Of a DNA stretch of 64,000 nucleotides, positions 1 to 11,600 are shown piece after piece. Position 1 is the stretch's first letter. Every line of letters starts with the position of its first letter. The notes under the pieces were generated by a model. The model worked only from the letters and a program-made list of their open reading frames with translations, was not told where the DNA came from and made no database searches. The translations under genes and the position numbers were made by a program. This stretch comes from Chaenocephalus aceratus (lineage: Eukaryota > Chordata > Actinopteri > Perciformes > Channichthyidae): contig CM043800.1 in assembly GCA_023974075.1 (NCBI GenBank), positions 24,753,718-24,817,717 on the forward strand, given 5' to 3'.

Positions 1-322
1 TCATAAAGCTGCGGAGAGATGCATGGTAGTTCTGAAAGTTAACCTCTATACTGTAGATACTGTAGTTGATTGCCTTGTACACGACACATGTTGGCATAGC
101 AACAATATACATGTATTTTGACTTTTTGCGTGGAGCTAACTGCAGCAAGTTTGTAATGTAGCTCGACTCGAGAAAAGGTTTCCCTCTGCATGATATCATG
201 TGATCATACAAACAAATTACAATGATCTTGTAAATAACATTTGTAATACATTCCTAAAATGTGGCCTAATGATTTCAAAATAAAGAGAGAAAGAAGGAGA
301 CGTTAGGTCTAGCTAGCAAACG
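1..322. other. noncoding sequence, nothing recognised
   Basis: AT-rich sequence downstream (minus-strand sense) of the putative terminal exon that stops at 323. I see no open frame, no RNA gene and no clear AATAAA on the minus strand, so the 3' end of that transcript cannot be placed. Confidence 0.4.
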
Positions 323-1674
323 TTAGCTTGTCTTCAGACTTGTCACTAGCAATGCAGCTTCAGCAATGAGGATCTCCAAATTGCCAATTACACAGAAAGG
401 TGTTGCTGTGAGGTGACGTCCAGCTGAAACAATGTCGGCGCGGGTCACCTTTAATTCAAAGTCACTGCAAGATAAAGATTAGTTGGTCAGTTTCCCATGA
501 TGCATCATGTCTGCAATGTCACCGGAAGCACACCTGGCACAGACCCACGGAGCCGCTGTGGAAACAGAGACCCTCTGCCAGTTCAGAGGAACATCGTCAG
601 GCACCGTTTCCTTTCCTTCAGTGTTCCTTTTTAGGAAAGAAAACAATTATTTTCAGTCTAGCAAGTGTTCAATTGCATCTCTACTTAAGTGCGTTTCAAT
701 TTCCATCTGTGTGTAACATTGCATATTTTCCCTCCAGTGTATCAGTTGATAACTTTTGCAAACATTCTGTCTAGTGGAAACGTTGGATTTGTGCCTACAC
801 AAATTACAGTAAAAAAATATATACTGTCCCATTTATTTGTATTTTATTGACTCCTTATGTGCCTCTGTCCTTCACAGTATGTTTAGTGTATCGTGTGTAT
901 GTATAATCAGAAGTATTTTAAGTGGTAATCAGCAGTTTAAGCGTAAATGAAAGCATAGTTGATCGTTGTATCCACAGCCTGAATCAGATAGAAGTTAATA
1001 CATACTTCCCCAACAGTGTTTTTGTTTCCAAACTCCAACATTTATAGTTCCATAATTAAGGTTATCGCTAAGATTTGAAACAAAGGGGCCTAAAGTGATT
1101 CCATACTTAACCACCGCTAAATGTTCAAATACAGAGTGAGCAAGCTGCTGTATTTAGCCATCCAGAAGCCCATTACTGGAGGATCGCTCCCAGCCTAAAG
1201 AGTGCTAATGAGCACACTGTGCACCAGTGTTAACCCAGGCCCTCTTTAAACATACAATATTGACAAAGCTAATACAAAGTATTGTCCTGTGGAGTGCATA
1301 GCTGAGTGTTATTCCATGTAAATGAACACTCTTCTGACTCTAAGGTTAATTTATTTTATTAGCATTAACTGCCTTAAAAGCTACTCAAACAGAAAATACA
1401 TTATAGGATTCAGAAGAGTTTAAAAGGAATGAAAGAAATACTCACCTCCTGTACCAAGTGCAGCAAAGCAGCTACAGCTTCTGCTCTTATTGTTTGTATC
1501 GGCTCGTTATGATCAACAGAATACTTTTAAAAACAAGATAAGACACAACACTACGACACACTGCTCTGGTTGGTTAAGATTATTCTTTATTATGAAGTGC
1601 CACAAAATGCTTTGTGTTCATTGTGCTTACATTGTCTGAATTCTGGCTCAAAAAAACCCCAGGAGGTCTCCTCT
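323..1674 (-). CDS. unidentified gene, putative 3'-terminal exons (partial)
   Basis: Five short minus-strand blocks have splice-like borders and join in consistent phase. They are 1674-1631 (acceptor TTGCAG, donor GTAAGC), 1523-1446 (donor GAG|GTGAGT, 26 codons, phase 0 at both ends), 1194-1133 (62 nt, phase 0 to 2, weak donor GTATTT), 626-534 (93 nt, phase 2 to 2) and 464-323 (acceptor CTTGCAG, 46 codons, then TAA). The intron between the last two blocks is only 69 bp, typical of fish. The 1523-1446 block reads as an amphipathic helix (contains RAEAVAALLHL), of the kind seen in HEAT/ARM repeats, but I do not recognise the protein. The gene would lie tail-on downstream of scrt1, same strand. 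Earlier exons are not resolved; 2117-2164 is a further weak candidate with matching phase. The splice model is inference; without transcripts this could be chance. Confidence 0.38.
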
Positions 1675-3743
1675 CTGCAACAGAGAGCCAAACCCCCCGA
1701 GGTAAGGTGTGTTAGATATCGCTATACAGCAGTACAAATGTCTCAATCCAAAGGATTCTTTACAAACCCATTTGCAATAAATGATTATTTAGGTTATCAT
1801 CATTCTTTAACTTGGAAATACAAAAAAAGAAGAGAGGTCAAGCTAGTACAAGGTTTTTTAATTATTCTCTACCTGAATTCTAGTTAGTTTCATTGTGCTA
1901 CTTTCTTTAAGGTGGAGATGAGTAGAATGGAAGTGCTTATAGAGGACAGACCTGGAGCTCGCCCAGAGACAGACGCACACGCAGCTTTCCTGCCTCAAAA
2001 CCGGTACAAACAGCCGCCCAACAACATCTCAACAAATACCCTTAAGACGTTTAGACTGCAGTGCAAAGTTTCAAAGAGGTTTTTTATACACAAAGATACG
2101 ATTAATGGTACGTAAACAGCAGCGGGAGACATCGCTGCCAGAGAGCCCATCAGTGGTTTCTGTAACAACGTTGTACCCTAAACACTTTGATCTGTAACGA
2201 CAACAGGAACTGTCCTATCGCTTTTCTTGCTCGCATCGAGATTCAATAAAAAAACTATTTTAAAGTCAGCAGTTAAAATAAAAACCATATTATTCTTTAT
2301 ATCTCTAAGGTGTTTTAAGAAAAAATAAAGGTAATGCTGTTTTTCTTTGCATATACTGTGCCGTAGGCTTCTTAATATACAAATGAACTTGTGTTATTTA
2401 TTTTGAGAATTTGGACAAGTCTGAAAATCACTGATAACGAGACAAATGCCCGCCCTAATAAGTTAAAGCTCTATGACTAAATGTCTGATGCAATTCAAGT
2501 GATTGCAGCTGAAATCAGGCAGAGAGATAAGAGACCTGTAGTTTGCTGACTCACACTCTCACTGCTTCTATCACAACAGAAACCGCCTCTTTCTCATTGA
2601 CTTCTTACAATCAAATACTTCTTTGTGAAATAATTAAAGATCCTATCGTCTCCTGCAACACAAGCCTTTCAATGCAAAATGTGTACTTCTCACTTCAGAG
2701 CAGATCTGTCCGCCTTTGATGTCACACAGGTCCAATCACTTTATCTCTGGGATGTTAATTAAATTAGGTAATGGGTCCATGTATCAGTGCAGACTCTCCT
2801 TTTGTCCCTAAAACCCTAAATGGTGTTGGATATCAATCAATTCCATCTCTAATTGAGTAATCTTATGCCTGAGGAAGCACTGTAATTATCAAAACTTCCT
2901 CTGTCAGAGATTCACATTTAAATATTAAACCCATTTTCAACCCATTTTCTTTTCAATTGTTGGAAGATTGACTGTAGACACAAATTCTCCCCGTGTGTCT
3001 CTCATCAAAGCTCAACAGCAGGCACAGTGTGCTCTCATGTGTGGGCATGCAAAGTTACAATGATAAATATGGCATTTAAAACAAGCACTTGATGTTTTGT
3101 GCAGATCTGTGTCCTCAGTCTGTCTCTCAGGAAACTCCAGGGATCTGTAGAAAAGGTTTCTGAGCTGCAGAGAACTGGGTTCAGCAACACTGGTATTGGC
3201 CGCCTAAATAAAAGGTTAAACCATCTATTGGTTGGGGTGGATTAGAGTTAGCCTGTCTGTAGGTATATCGCTCATAGAGTTAGCCCATGGTCGGCCCAGT
3301 AGGGTTAAATGGGGCCTACTGCAGAATAATCTTTGCCAAATGTATATGTCGGATTGTAACGGTTGAGCCTTCCAGCTAAAGTGCATGCTTTCTCTGCGGT
3401 TGAAGAATGCACGCTTTATGGTTTGGAAGTGCACTGGAAGGCTAGTTGAATAATGCATTGCATTTCAAGTTGACCTCGGTCCAACTTCAACAATGCACCA
3501 AACTCGGATCTCTATTGAAGGAATGCTACAGTACGAACACTATACCTGCTATCATTTTGGTAACCATTGTGATGTTAACAGATCTGTTAAAGCCCATTAT
3601 TATTTGGCTGCATGACACAGAACATTTGTTTTGTGCCGTTTTAACATCTGCGTACCTTTTTAATAATCTGTTGAATGTCCAATGATCCAGTCCGACTAAA
3701 CTGTTGTCAAGCTTATTCCAAGATACTGGATGCTATATGTGAT
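1675..3743. other. noncoding sequence between the unidentified exons and the minisatellite
   Basis: Mostly AT-rich with no convincing long frame. A possible extra minus-strand exon lies at about 2117-2164 (acceptor TTACAG, end phase matching the block at 1674). Two isolated monomer-like fragments containing GAGTTAGCC occur at about 3245 and 3277, upstream of the tandem array. Confidence 0.3.
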
Positions 3744-4180
3744 GCTAGAGTTAGCTTAGCATAGGTCTGACGGGTTAGAGTTAGCCTAGCAAAGTTCTAA
3801 CAGGGTTAGCGTTAGCCTAGCACAGGTCTGACAGGTTAGAGTTAGCCTAGCACAGGTCTGACAGGGTTAGATTGAACCTCACAGGTCTGACAGGTTAGAG
3901 TTAGCCTAGCACAGGTCTGACAGGTTAGAGTTAGCCTAGCACAGGTGACAGGTCTGACAGGTTAGCGTTAGCCTAGCACAGTTCTGACTGGTTAGTTAGC
4001 CTAGCACAGGTCTGACAGGGTTAGAGTTAGCTTAGCATTGTTCTGACAGGTTAGAGTTAGCCTAGCACAGGTCTGACAGGGTTAGAGTTAGCTTAGCATT
4101 GTTCTGACAGGTTAGAGTTAGCCTAGCACAGGTCTGACAGGGTTAGAGTTAGCTTAGCATAGTTCTGACAAGGTTTTAGT
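3744..4180. repeat. 30-bp minisatellite array
   Basis: About 14 tandem, imperfect copies of a roughly 30-bp unit built around GTTAGAGTTAGCCTAGCACA followed by GGTCTGACAG. Variants include CTTAGCAT for CCTAGCAC and some units shortened or with an inserted GGTGACA. Copies near 4020-4160 alternate two variants (CCTAGCACAGG and CTTAGCATTGT), which suggests higher-order duplication of dimers. The array lies about 1.2 kb past the scrt1 stop codon, in what may be its 3' flank. Confidence 0.9.
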
Positions 4181-5362
4181 TATCCCACAATAGGCCCACA
4201 CCCAGCAGGCAGCTGACCCCAGCCTCTCTAGCCTACATCCTACTTTAGTTCTACTTACTAAGAGGCAGGCAGTGCATAACAAGAGAGGAAAGACAGGACT
4301 TTTCTTTTTGTTACTCTAACACTACATTGGCATGTTCCCTGATGTCTGTAATATTAGTTTTTTTCTGTTTATGACTATAGTGAAGTAAGACATACCTGAT
4401 TTTTAAACTGCTATACAGTAGTAGGTAATACTTCATAACTTCATCATAAAATACCATGCATTAGGTGATTATTGCTTTTAAAGAGTCCTACGGAGGCTCC
4501 AAGAGAAAAAATATTGCCCTCACGTTCTATTTATAGGAATTTGGCAAAAAAATCATAAGATTTTTATGACGTTGGCATAGATTTCATAATTTTTTTGCAT
4601 GCATTAACGTTAATACGAAAAGAAAAAAAAGGTAAACAACATAATAAGAAAAAATAATACTTAAAAAAGTGACATATGCTTTGGCCTGTAGTGATAAAAG
4701 AGGTTGGCAAATATCCTACATACATATACAGAAATTAAAGTGCAACAAATAAGTTAACGCTATCACTTCAATTTGACTCAATCAAGTATAAAGATATAAC
4801 AAATACAAAATCATGTTCAAATAAATAAGTAAATAAATAAATAGTTTTTACCTCAGTAGTGGAGAGAATATGGTCACTTGGTGCAGCAGAACATTATTAT
4901 TATCATTATTATTACTATTATTATTACTATTATTCCCCAATAAACAAAATGGGAAGGAGAAAACCTCTTTCACTGCGTCTCAGTGCAGGTAACCATGGAG
5001 ATATAGGCTTATTATTGTCTGTCGTCCTCATCAGTGTCCCAAAGTCTATTTATCTAGATGCCAGAAGGAAGCCGTGTTAGTATTATTGTCTCCATCCAGA
5101 ACGGACAGAGGAAGAGGAGGTGAAGAGTTTTTGAGGAAGTGCATGCGTCGATCAGTTAAATCCTTAAGTGGACAAATCTCAAGGAGAAAAATTGTGCTAT
5201 CATCATGAATAGGCTCCGTTAGAGAGGAGGAGGAGGAGGAGTAGGAGGAGGAGGGAAGCAAGGTCATATTCTGACCAAAAATAGATTGTTTGTGTCTGCA
5301 GTTCAGTCTGTAAGGATAATGGTAATCTATGTCTGCAGTTTGTGTTTTATCTATGCAGGGGG
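4181..5362. other. probable scrt1 3' UTR and flank
   Basis: Noncoding sequence directly after the scrt1 stop codon (minus sense). It contains an imperfect (ATT)n tract at about 4889-4934 and a (GGA)n purine tract at about 5225-5254. No AATAAA or ATTAAA was found on the minus strand in this stretch, so the polyadenylation site may be non-canonical or lie further downstream. Confidence 0.4.
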
Positions 5363-6090
5363 TCATGCATCGAGGGGGCCGAGAGGAGAGTAGGGGCCTT
5401 TGAAGCAAGCGGACTCGTAGTGCTTGTTCAGGTAACTCTTGAGCGCAAAGGTCTTGTCGCAGCGTTTACACTTGAAGTGCTTGAAGGCCGAGTGGGTCTG
5501 CATGTGAGCGCGCAGGTTGGAGCGGTCGGCGAAGGCCTTGCCGCAGTGGGCGCATCCGAACGGCTTCTCGCCCGTGTGAGAGCGCATGTGGCCCTGTAAA
5601 AGCCACGGCCGACTGAAGGCTTTCGCACACACGTCACACTTGTGTTTGAGGTCGTGAGTGAGCAGGTGCATGGCCATGGCGGGCATGGACACGTACACCT
5701 TCGCGCAGGTCGGACATTTCTTCGCCATCTTGCTGTCCAGCGAGCGGTGTGTCTGTTTGTGCCGGCTCAGGTTGGAAGACGTGGCGTAGGTTTTGCCGCA
5801 CTCGTTGCAGCTGTGCCTCTGGATGGTCCGGGGGCTGCTGATGGCTTTCCTCCTCGAGCGGCCATCGCTGATGAAGAAGGCGTCGACTGAGTAACCGTCG
5901 CTCACCGCAGCGTCCCCGTTGATGTAGCCGTCAGTGATTTCTGAGCTAGGACTGTCAGGGGACTCGGAGTCAGGTGCCCCGTATTCACTGTGGACCCCAT
6001 CGTAGGGGGGCTCGGGGGAGGGCACCTTGAGCCCACCGTCACTCTCACCATCGTACACGACGGGGCTGATGTAGTCACTGATGTAACCAG
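5363..6090 (-). CDS. Scratch1 zinc-finger transcriptional repressor, exon 2
   Basis: Main coding exon of a Snail/Scratch-family nuclear repressor that binds E-box DNA in differentiating neurons. The acceptor is TTCCATGGCAG at 6091, and the exon begins with the last two bases of an Ala codon split across the intron. In the 278-residue spliced protein I see the Scratch signature [13 protein letters not shown] near 105-117. Four C2H2 fingers follow (C131-H151, C162-H182, C188-H208, C216-H236), with a HTGEKPF linker between fingers 3 and 4, and then a final C2HC finger (C244-C265). SNYKHF-type details favour scrt1 over scrt2: [15 protein letters not shown] and the tail [15 protein letters not shown] follow SCRT1. 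Human SCRT1 is about 348 residues; this copy lacks the mammalian Gly/Ala-rich insert before finger 1. Whether it is the a or b duplicate cannot be told. Stop codon TGA at 5363-5365. Confidence 0.95.
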
Positions 6091-6912
6091 CTGCCATGGA
6101 AGAAAGAAAACAGTGAGAGGTTATAGAAATTAAGACATATGAGTAACATTTTCATGTGGTTATATTTTGTTTTATAGAACAAGCAGTAATGTTTCTCACA
6201 CTGTCCTTCTAAATAAATCAGTGTGTAAATTGCCCCATTAAAGTGCGGTAAAGCCACCCCTCCCAAAAATGCCCGGTGTGCTCTAATTGGCTTGCTATAA
6301 AGATAACCGCACCTTTGGAAAGGTGATTCTTAGACTGTGGGGGGAGAAACTCAAATTAGGGGTGCTATATTTTAATGAACCTGCATGTGACATGGGGAGC
6401 CACATCTCGTTGAATCATATGTTGTCCGACTGTGGCAGCCCACATAAAACACATTCACGTTTTTACGACATGTACATTTAAAAAAAGAAAACATACTAAA
6501 AGCTGTTTATAGTGAAGCATGGCAATGGACACAAAGACGTAGGGACTCGGATGTAGGTGCTGGACCGTACTGTAGCACTGACATAACTTCAACTACTTCT
6601 GCTAAAAAGTTAGCAATGATTGAGAGTCAGACCTAAACATTTCAGATGTGTGTATCTCACACTGTCACTTTTATTCATGTAGCCTTGTTATTCATGTTTT
6701 ATTATCTTTGCTTTCAAATGAGTGTTTTTAAATGGCATTTTATAATATATGTTTCTTAATGCTCTTAATTAATGTCTTTCATTTTTGTAAAGCACTTTGA
6801 ATTGCCTTGTGTTGAAAGGTGCTACAGTATATTGATAAACTTGCCTTGCCTTGCCAGGAATAAAATGCTATATTAAAATGAATTAATACAAAAAAGGATG
6901 ATCAAACACCAG

Positions 6913-6931
6913 CCCCCCCCCCCCCCCCCCC
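6913..6931. repeat. poly-C run
   Basis: Nineteen uninterrupted C residues inside the scrt1 intron. Such runs are unstable and often mis-sized in assemblies. Confidence 0.9.
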
Positions 6932-8779
6932 ATCAGAGACCTGCGGTTCATACACCAGCACGTAGTGTGAGTGACATTCTCGACTGCCCACGCCTGCGTA
7001 ATAGGGACTCAACAGGGGAAAGTTTGGATTAACGCCATTAAATAGCTTTAGCCAGCTGTACAGGAAGAACAGAGTGAAATCAGATAGTCCTCTTTTCTCC
7101 AGCTTATCCTCCTTCACAGAGACAGTAATGCAGCGCTTCACTTTCCTAACCAGCTTTACACCGTCTGAATTGGTGAAATTGAACAAGTGCTTACTCAGCG
7201 ATGTAAACAACCACACCATTAGAGAGGTACATCTCGCCTGATACGGCTGCACGGTGTTTTCCTGCTCCTACATTCCACTTGAGTGCACTTAGTACAAAAC
7301 CTATACGTTAGGTTGACGTGAATATTCAGCGTGTTCATTCAACCAGTCACTTGTTTCTAGCATGTTACTGCATATGGTGTGTAGGAACACCATTAGGGCG
7401 TTCACTAAGTGCTGTGGATGGACACACACACTGACACGAAAGGCATGTCTTTAGAAATCTTACGCATTTTTCAAGTTGAAAGAGAAGAGAACCAAAGATG
7501 GAAACACGTCAACCGAACAAAAAGAGCCGATCAACATTTCTTTTAAAAACGTTACATGTATTTATAAGACTTCTATCCACAAGATCATCCGTGGTTTTAT
7601 CGAATATGTTTTGTGTTGTGCTGTTTCTTAGAGGTGCAGAGGGTTAAGGTCCTCCTCTCAATAAAATGCACTGAAAAAGACTTGAATAGGCTGCCACATG
7701 TCAGGTGTAGAAGTACACCGAATACTGTATTCGTCATAATGGCTGTGTATCTGCAAGAATCTGGTGGTACGGCCCAAACTGTCACGATACAGGGCTGACA
7801 ATTACAACATAGCGTGATAATGCAAGCATTCGTTACAATGCACTTTGAAATCAGAGCAGTGGGATCTAACAACATACAAGTAGTGTGTTGCCTCCAGCTA
7901 ACAGTCCAGTTTCAGTTTACATCCATGTCACTCCAAAATGTCATGTGTTTAGACATGTGTGCAAAATTATCATTATTAGCTTTTAAATTCTTAAATTTTG
8001 ACCGAAAACGTGTTTTGCAAGGTCACAGCGACCTTGACTTTGACCATCTTCAGTTCATCCTTGAAACAAAACATAATATTCTGATAGTGATATGTGTTGT
8101 TATCCTCTTCCCATCCTATAGTCATCCTAATAGTCACAGTCCTACCTGCATACTGCTGCAGCTATATGTCCAAATCCAACGCCTGCATTAAACCTTCCTA
8201 CGTACTCTAAAGGAAGACCTCAACTCACAATTAGCAGCAGCAACTGTAACTACTTCCAACAACTGTAAACATATGTGGAAGTCTGAATTGGCATATTGCA
8301 ACGCAGAACATCTGTCTCACTCCTGCACACCTGTGGAGTGTAAAAAAAGCCCGCAGTATTCGTCTATATATAATTCAGCAATATACCTCCTCTCAGTTCT
8401 CAAAGGTTGCAATTTAAATTCCATCCTCTGAGAAAGATAAATGCACACAGGCTGACCCTGAACTTGAGAAAGCTGATTTAGGCGGTGAGAAGGAGCATCA
8501 GCACCACGGACAGCTCCAGTGCGGAGCAGGTCGATGGCACGGTGACAGCAGGGCTGCTGCACAGGCTTAGTCAGTGCGGGCAACAGCGTGCAGTTCACAC
8601 ATCAGGGGGCTGAAGAGCTGCATGGCAAGCCTTTTGTGGAAAGTACAGTTACTAAAACTCCTCCTAAAGCTATGCAGATGTGCAGTATGTGAGCAGGTTG
8701 GAGGGGGCTGTGACGTATGTTTTGTAGGAGTATACTGTATATGTAGATAGAATCGGAGGGATGAAACCCTCTTTAATGG

Positions 8780-8990
8780 TTTAATTCACACACAAAGAAA
8801 TGTTGCCTCTGCATTTAAATAGTACTAGGAGCAGTGGGCAGCTATTGCACAGCGCCCAGGGGGCAATGGGAGTGGGGGGGTGTCCGGTGCCATGCTCAAG
8901 GGCACCACGGCAGGGCCCAGGAGATGAACTCTCCAAGTACCAGTCCACACTCCATTAGGTCTGGTCGGGGACTTGAACCAACATAAAAAC
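8780..8990. repeat. fish dispersed retroposon fragment (probable LINE 3' tail)
   Basis: Contains the block GCAGTGGGCAGCTATTGCAC, then CAGCGCCCAGGGGGCAA, then CATGCTCAAGGGCACCACGG, ending near GGGACTTGAACC. This phrase order is one I associate with a very common dispersed repeat of fish genomes. The family name is not certain. A second retroposon-tail-like phrase, CCCCTCTGTGGGACTAATCA, lies at 9165-9184. Confidence 0.5.
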
Positions 8991-9630
8991 TGTGCAATAT
9001 ACCTGGCTGCTAAATCCTCAGAATTGTTACAGGGTGTGTTTTTTTGTAAAATGTGTAACTTTTTTTATTATAATTTCTTTTTGTATCTTTAGTACTTTTT
9101 TGTAAGCATGCTTAGGTAACATTAAGCTGTCTTTGGATCTTTTCTGCTGTAACAATGTACATGTCCCCTCTGTGGGACTAATCAAGGTAGTCTGGTTCTC
9201 ATTAGGAAATGCATGTCAAGAAACCATACACAACTGCAGATATAGTAAATGACTAAATACTTATATCTACATAAGATACCTTGAGATGAAGTCACCAGGA
9301 AGACCGGAGGTTACATTTGAAGTCAATGTAATATGTGTATGATGTAAAGGGAAACCTGTCATCAAAATGATTAGTGCTATTAGTATTTACTTTTTCTCCC
9401 TTTTAAGAAGTTGTTATTATTAAATCCAGTCTCTTGGAGGAGTACTTTTGAGATGCAGAAGCAACACGCTCTGTGACGACGCATATCTGTCTGCACACGA
9501 TAACAGCCTCCACACATCCCAACTGAATACACAGTCCCATCGCACACAACGCACTGAGCACGGGTGAGATATCAATTATTCCAAAAGCCGGTTCGTTTTG
9601 AGCAGAGAGTCGCTCCTAACGCGGTCTTTG

Positions 9631-9703
9631 CAGCTTAATGCAGCTTCCACGTACAGTACAACTACGCCTGTGTTGTACTGTACGTGGAAGCTGCATTAAG
9701 CTG
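9631..9703. repeat. perfect 31-bp inverted repeat (hairpin)
   Basis: The arm at 9631-9661 begins CAGCTTAATGCAGCTTCCAC. It is matched base for base by the reverse complement of 9673-9703, with an 11-nt loop at 9662-9672. It lies inside the scrt1 intron. The size (73 nt) is in the range of a microRNA precursor, but perfect pairing over 31 bp is more typical of a young foldback, a duplicated snap-back, or a small-RNA locus of recent origin. There are no flanking target duplications that I can see. Confidence 0.9.
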
Positions 9704-9998
9704 TTCCCGTCAGATGTTAGGGGGTAGAGACAAAAGGTGGGCCGGGACACGCAGCTGCTGAGCCGGCAGATCGCGTGTCGAGCCGAGCGGGGCTTGTTAA
9801 CCTCGGCATTATAAATACATCGCTGACAGCTCTTTGCTTTACGAGCAGAGGCATGCAGGCAAGACTACGCACAGAGCACACATGTTGGTGTGCAACAGTG
9901 TGACAATGACATTGGTGGTGGAAGCAGTCCATCAGTTACATTGCGAAGGCATCTCAGGGTTTTGGTGTAAAATGTGACGCACACAGTCACAGGGGGAT

Positions 9999-10018
9999 GG
10001 GGGGGGGGGGGGGGGGGG
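9999..10018. repeat. poly-G run
   Basis: Twenty uninterrupted G residues in the scrt1 intron, preceded by GGGGGAT. Confidence 0.9.
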
Positions 10019-11491
10019 TTCACAGCTTCAGGAGCAAAGAGGCAGAACTACACAATGAGTCACTCTGTCGTCAACATATCGAGGTGGTTTGTTACCTGAT
10101 GAGCTCATCAAAAATAATTTGATTGTAAAATACCATATTCATGATGGTACAAACTAATGATTTAAAATGTGACTTCCATTCAGAATCTGTTACCTGTAAC
10201 TTATATTCAACAGATCATCCGTGGGAGAGGTGCAGTTAGGGAGGTACATTCTGGGTGTTGTGATATTGTTACAAAGCCTTTTGGGATGCTTGTATTCATA
10301 AAGAATAATACATATCATTATATAATAACAATAATATGTAATCCAGGCGGGATATCGCCCTATAGAAATCTGCATACACTGCAGAAATAGGACAGCTATA
10401 CCTGAACACGGGGCACATGCAGAATGCAGACTATAAGCTTGTAATGGGGATCATTTCATAAACAATCAATAACAATAGATTGGTGGTAATCGTCCTGGAC
10501 ACAGTGCTGTTACATGAAGAAGAACAGCTGCTTATTGGGCTTCACCCGGACACTTTACAACACTGTACGAATACTGTCATGTTTTGTCAGCTAATTGTCT
10601 GTATAAAAGATCTGCCCCCTTGCACACAAGGACAACACTTTGACTTTGACAGAGCTTGTTAATTCCCCTTAAGCAAGTTAAAGCGCAGCACATAATAATA
10701 ACCTCAGTCCTGTCTTTATCTCTTTTAACCTCATTTAGCCTGCGTAGGGGGGGCAGAGTCCCCACTGACCGGGGGCCAAAATCGATGATTCATGGGATGC
10801 GCTGGATTTAGTTGATTTCTCAAGTGACCTTTCCGCTCCAGTGGCAAGTCAACTCCTACAACCGAGCAAACGCTTCAAATGAACTGTTGGATTGTGGGTG
10901 GTATCGTTAAGCTGTAGTTAAGGTTTGCAGCTCCTCAGTGTTTTATGGTGCCACATCGTGTAGAATGACTTGTAATGGACTGCTTAGTGCAGGGCTTTGA
11001 TGCTTCTATCATCCAGCATAAAGGTAATAACTGTCCACTGTCTGAGCTGTCTGCCAGTGTGCTTAATCAATAATGATAGGCTCTGCCTGTAGGCTACACC
11101 CACATCACCTACAGGTAGCAACAACACTGTCACATGGTTCAAAGAGCAAGGATATATGACAGGATATAACAAGAGCAGGTAACACTACATGCAAACTGGA
11201 AAATGCTATGCTAATTACATCGTTGAGTCTCTGTGATAAATGTATAGTTGTTTGTGTTAAGAATTGCAGCTCTACATGGCTATTGGGGTCAATAAATAAA
11301 AGAACAATCACAAGGACTCCCTCCAGGATCCACCTCACAGTCACATGCTCAAGCCTTATTTTTGGAAACAGCATTGTTAGGCTCCCTGCCTCTCCCCCTC
11401 TTCCTCATCCTCCTCCTCCTCCTCCTCCTCTGTCAGAGAGACTTGTTTTTGAGACACCTGTTAGTGCTCGCGGTGCAGCAGCCTGACCTAC

Positions 11492-11600
11492 CTTTGTCAT
11501 GGAGCCGCAGGCTGAGGTCTGTCCGGTGCCGGTAGACATTCCCCAAATCATGCGTGAAATCATCAAGTTTCACCTTTTTCACCAGGAAAGACCTTGGCAT
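11492..11600 (-). CDS. Scratch1, exon 1 (SNAG domain)
   Basis: Encodes the first 36 residues plus one base of codon 37. The protein starts MPRSFLVKKVKLDDF, the SNAG repression motif of the Snail/Scratch family, which recruits LSD1/CoREST-type corepressors. The start at 11600 is fixed by this motif, although an open frame continues nine codons upstream. The donor AAAG|GTAGGT at 11492/11491 leaves phase 1, which joins exon 2 (6090) to give an Ala codon and a continuous 278-residue frame (109 + 728 = 837 nt including stop). LHDK at the exon end matches the SCRT1 type. Confidence 0.95.

Larger units (their letters stand above)
6091..11491 (-). other. scrt1 intron 1
   Basis: A 5401-bp GT-AG intron, phase 1, with donor AAAG|GTAGGT and acceptor GGCAG. 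It holds a 19-base C run (6913-6931), a retroposon-like fragment (about 8780-8990), the perfect hairpin at 9631-9703, a 20-base G run (9999-10018) and a (CCT)n tract at 11408-11430 close to the donor. No other coding exon is convincing; the 116-residue open frame at 6902-7252 has no recognisable domain. Confidence 0.85.

Noticed and set aside
3744..4180. GTTAG-rich array considered as interstitial telomere repeats
   Set aside because: The unit is about 30 bp with CCTAGCACAGGTCTGACA, not TTAGGG hexamers.
5342..5890. Plus-strand frames at 5342-5599 and 5642-5890
   Set aside because: Antisense to the scrt1 zinc-finger exon.
6902..7252. 116-residue minus-strand frame in the scrt1 intron
   Set aside because: No recognisable domain, ends in a poly-Gly run from the C homopolymer, and no splice support.
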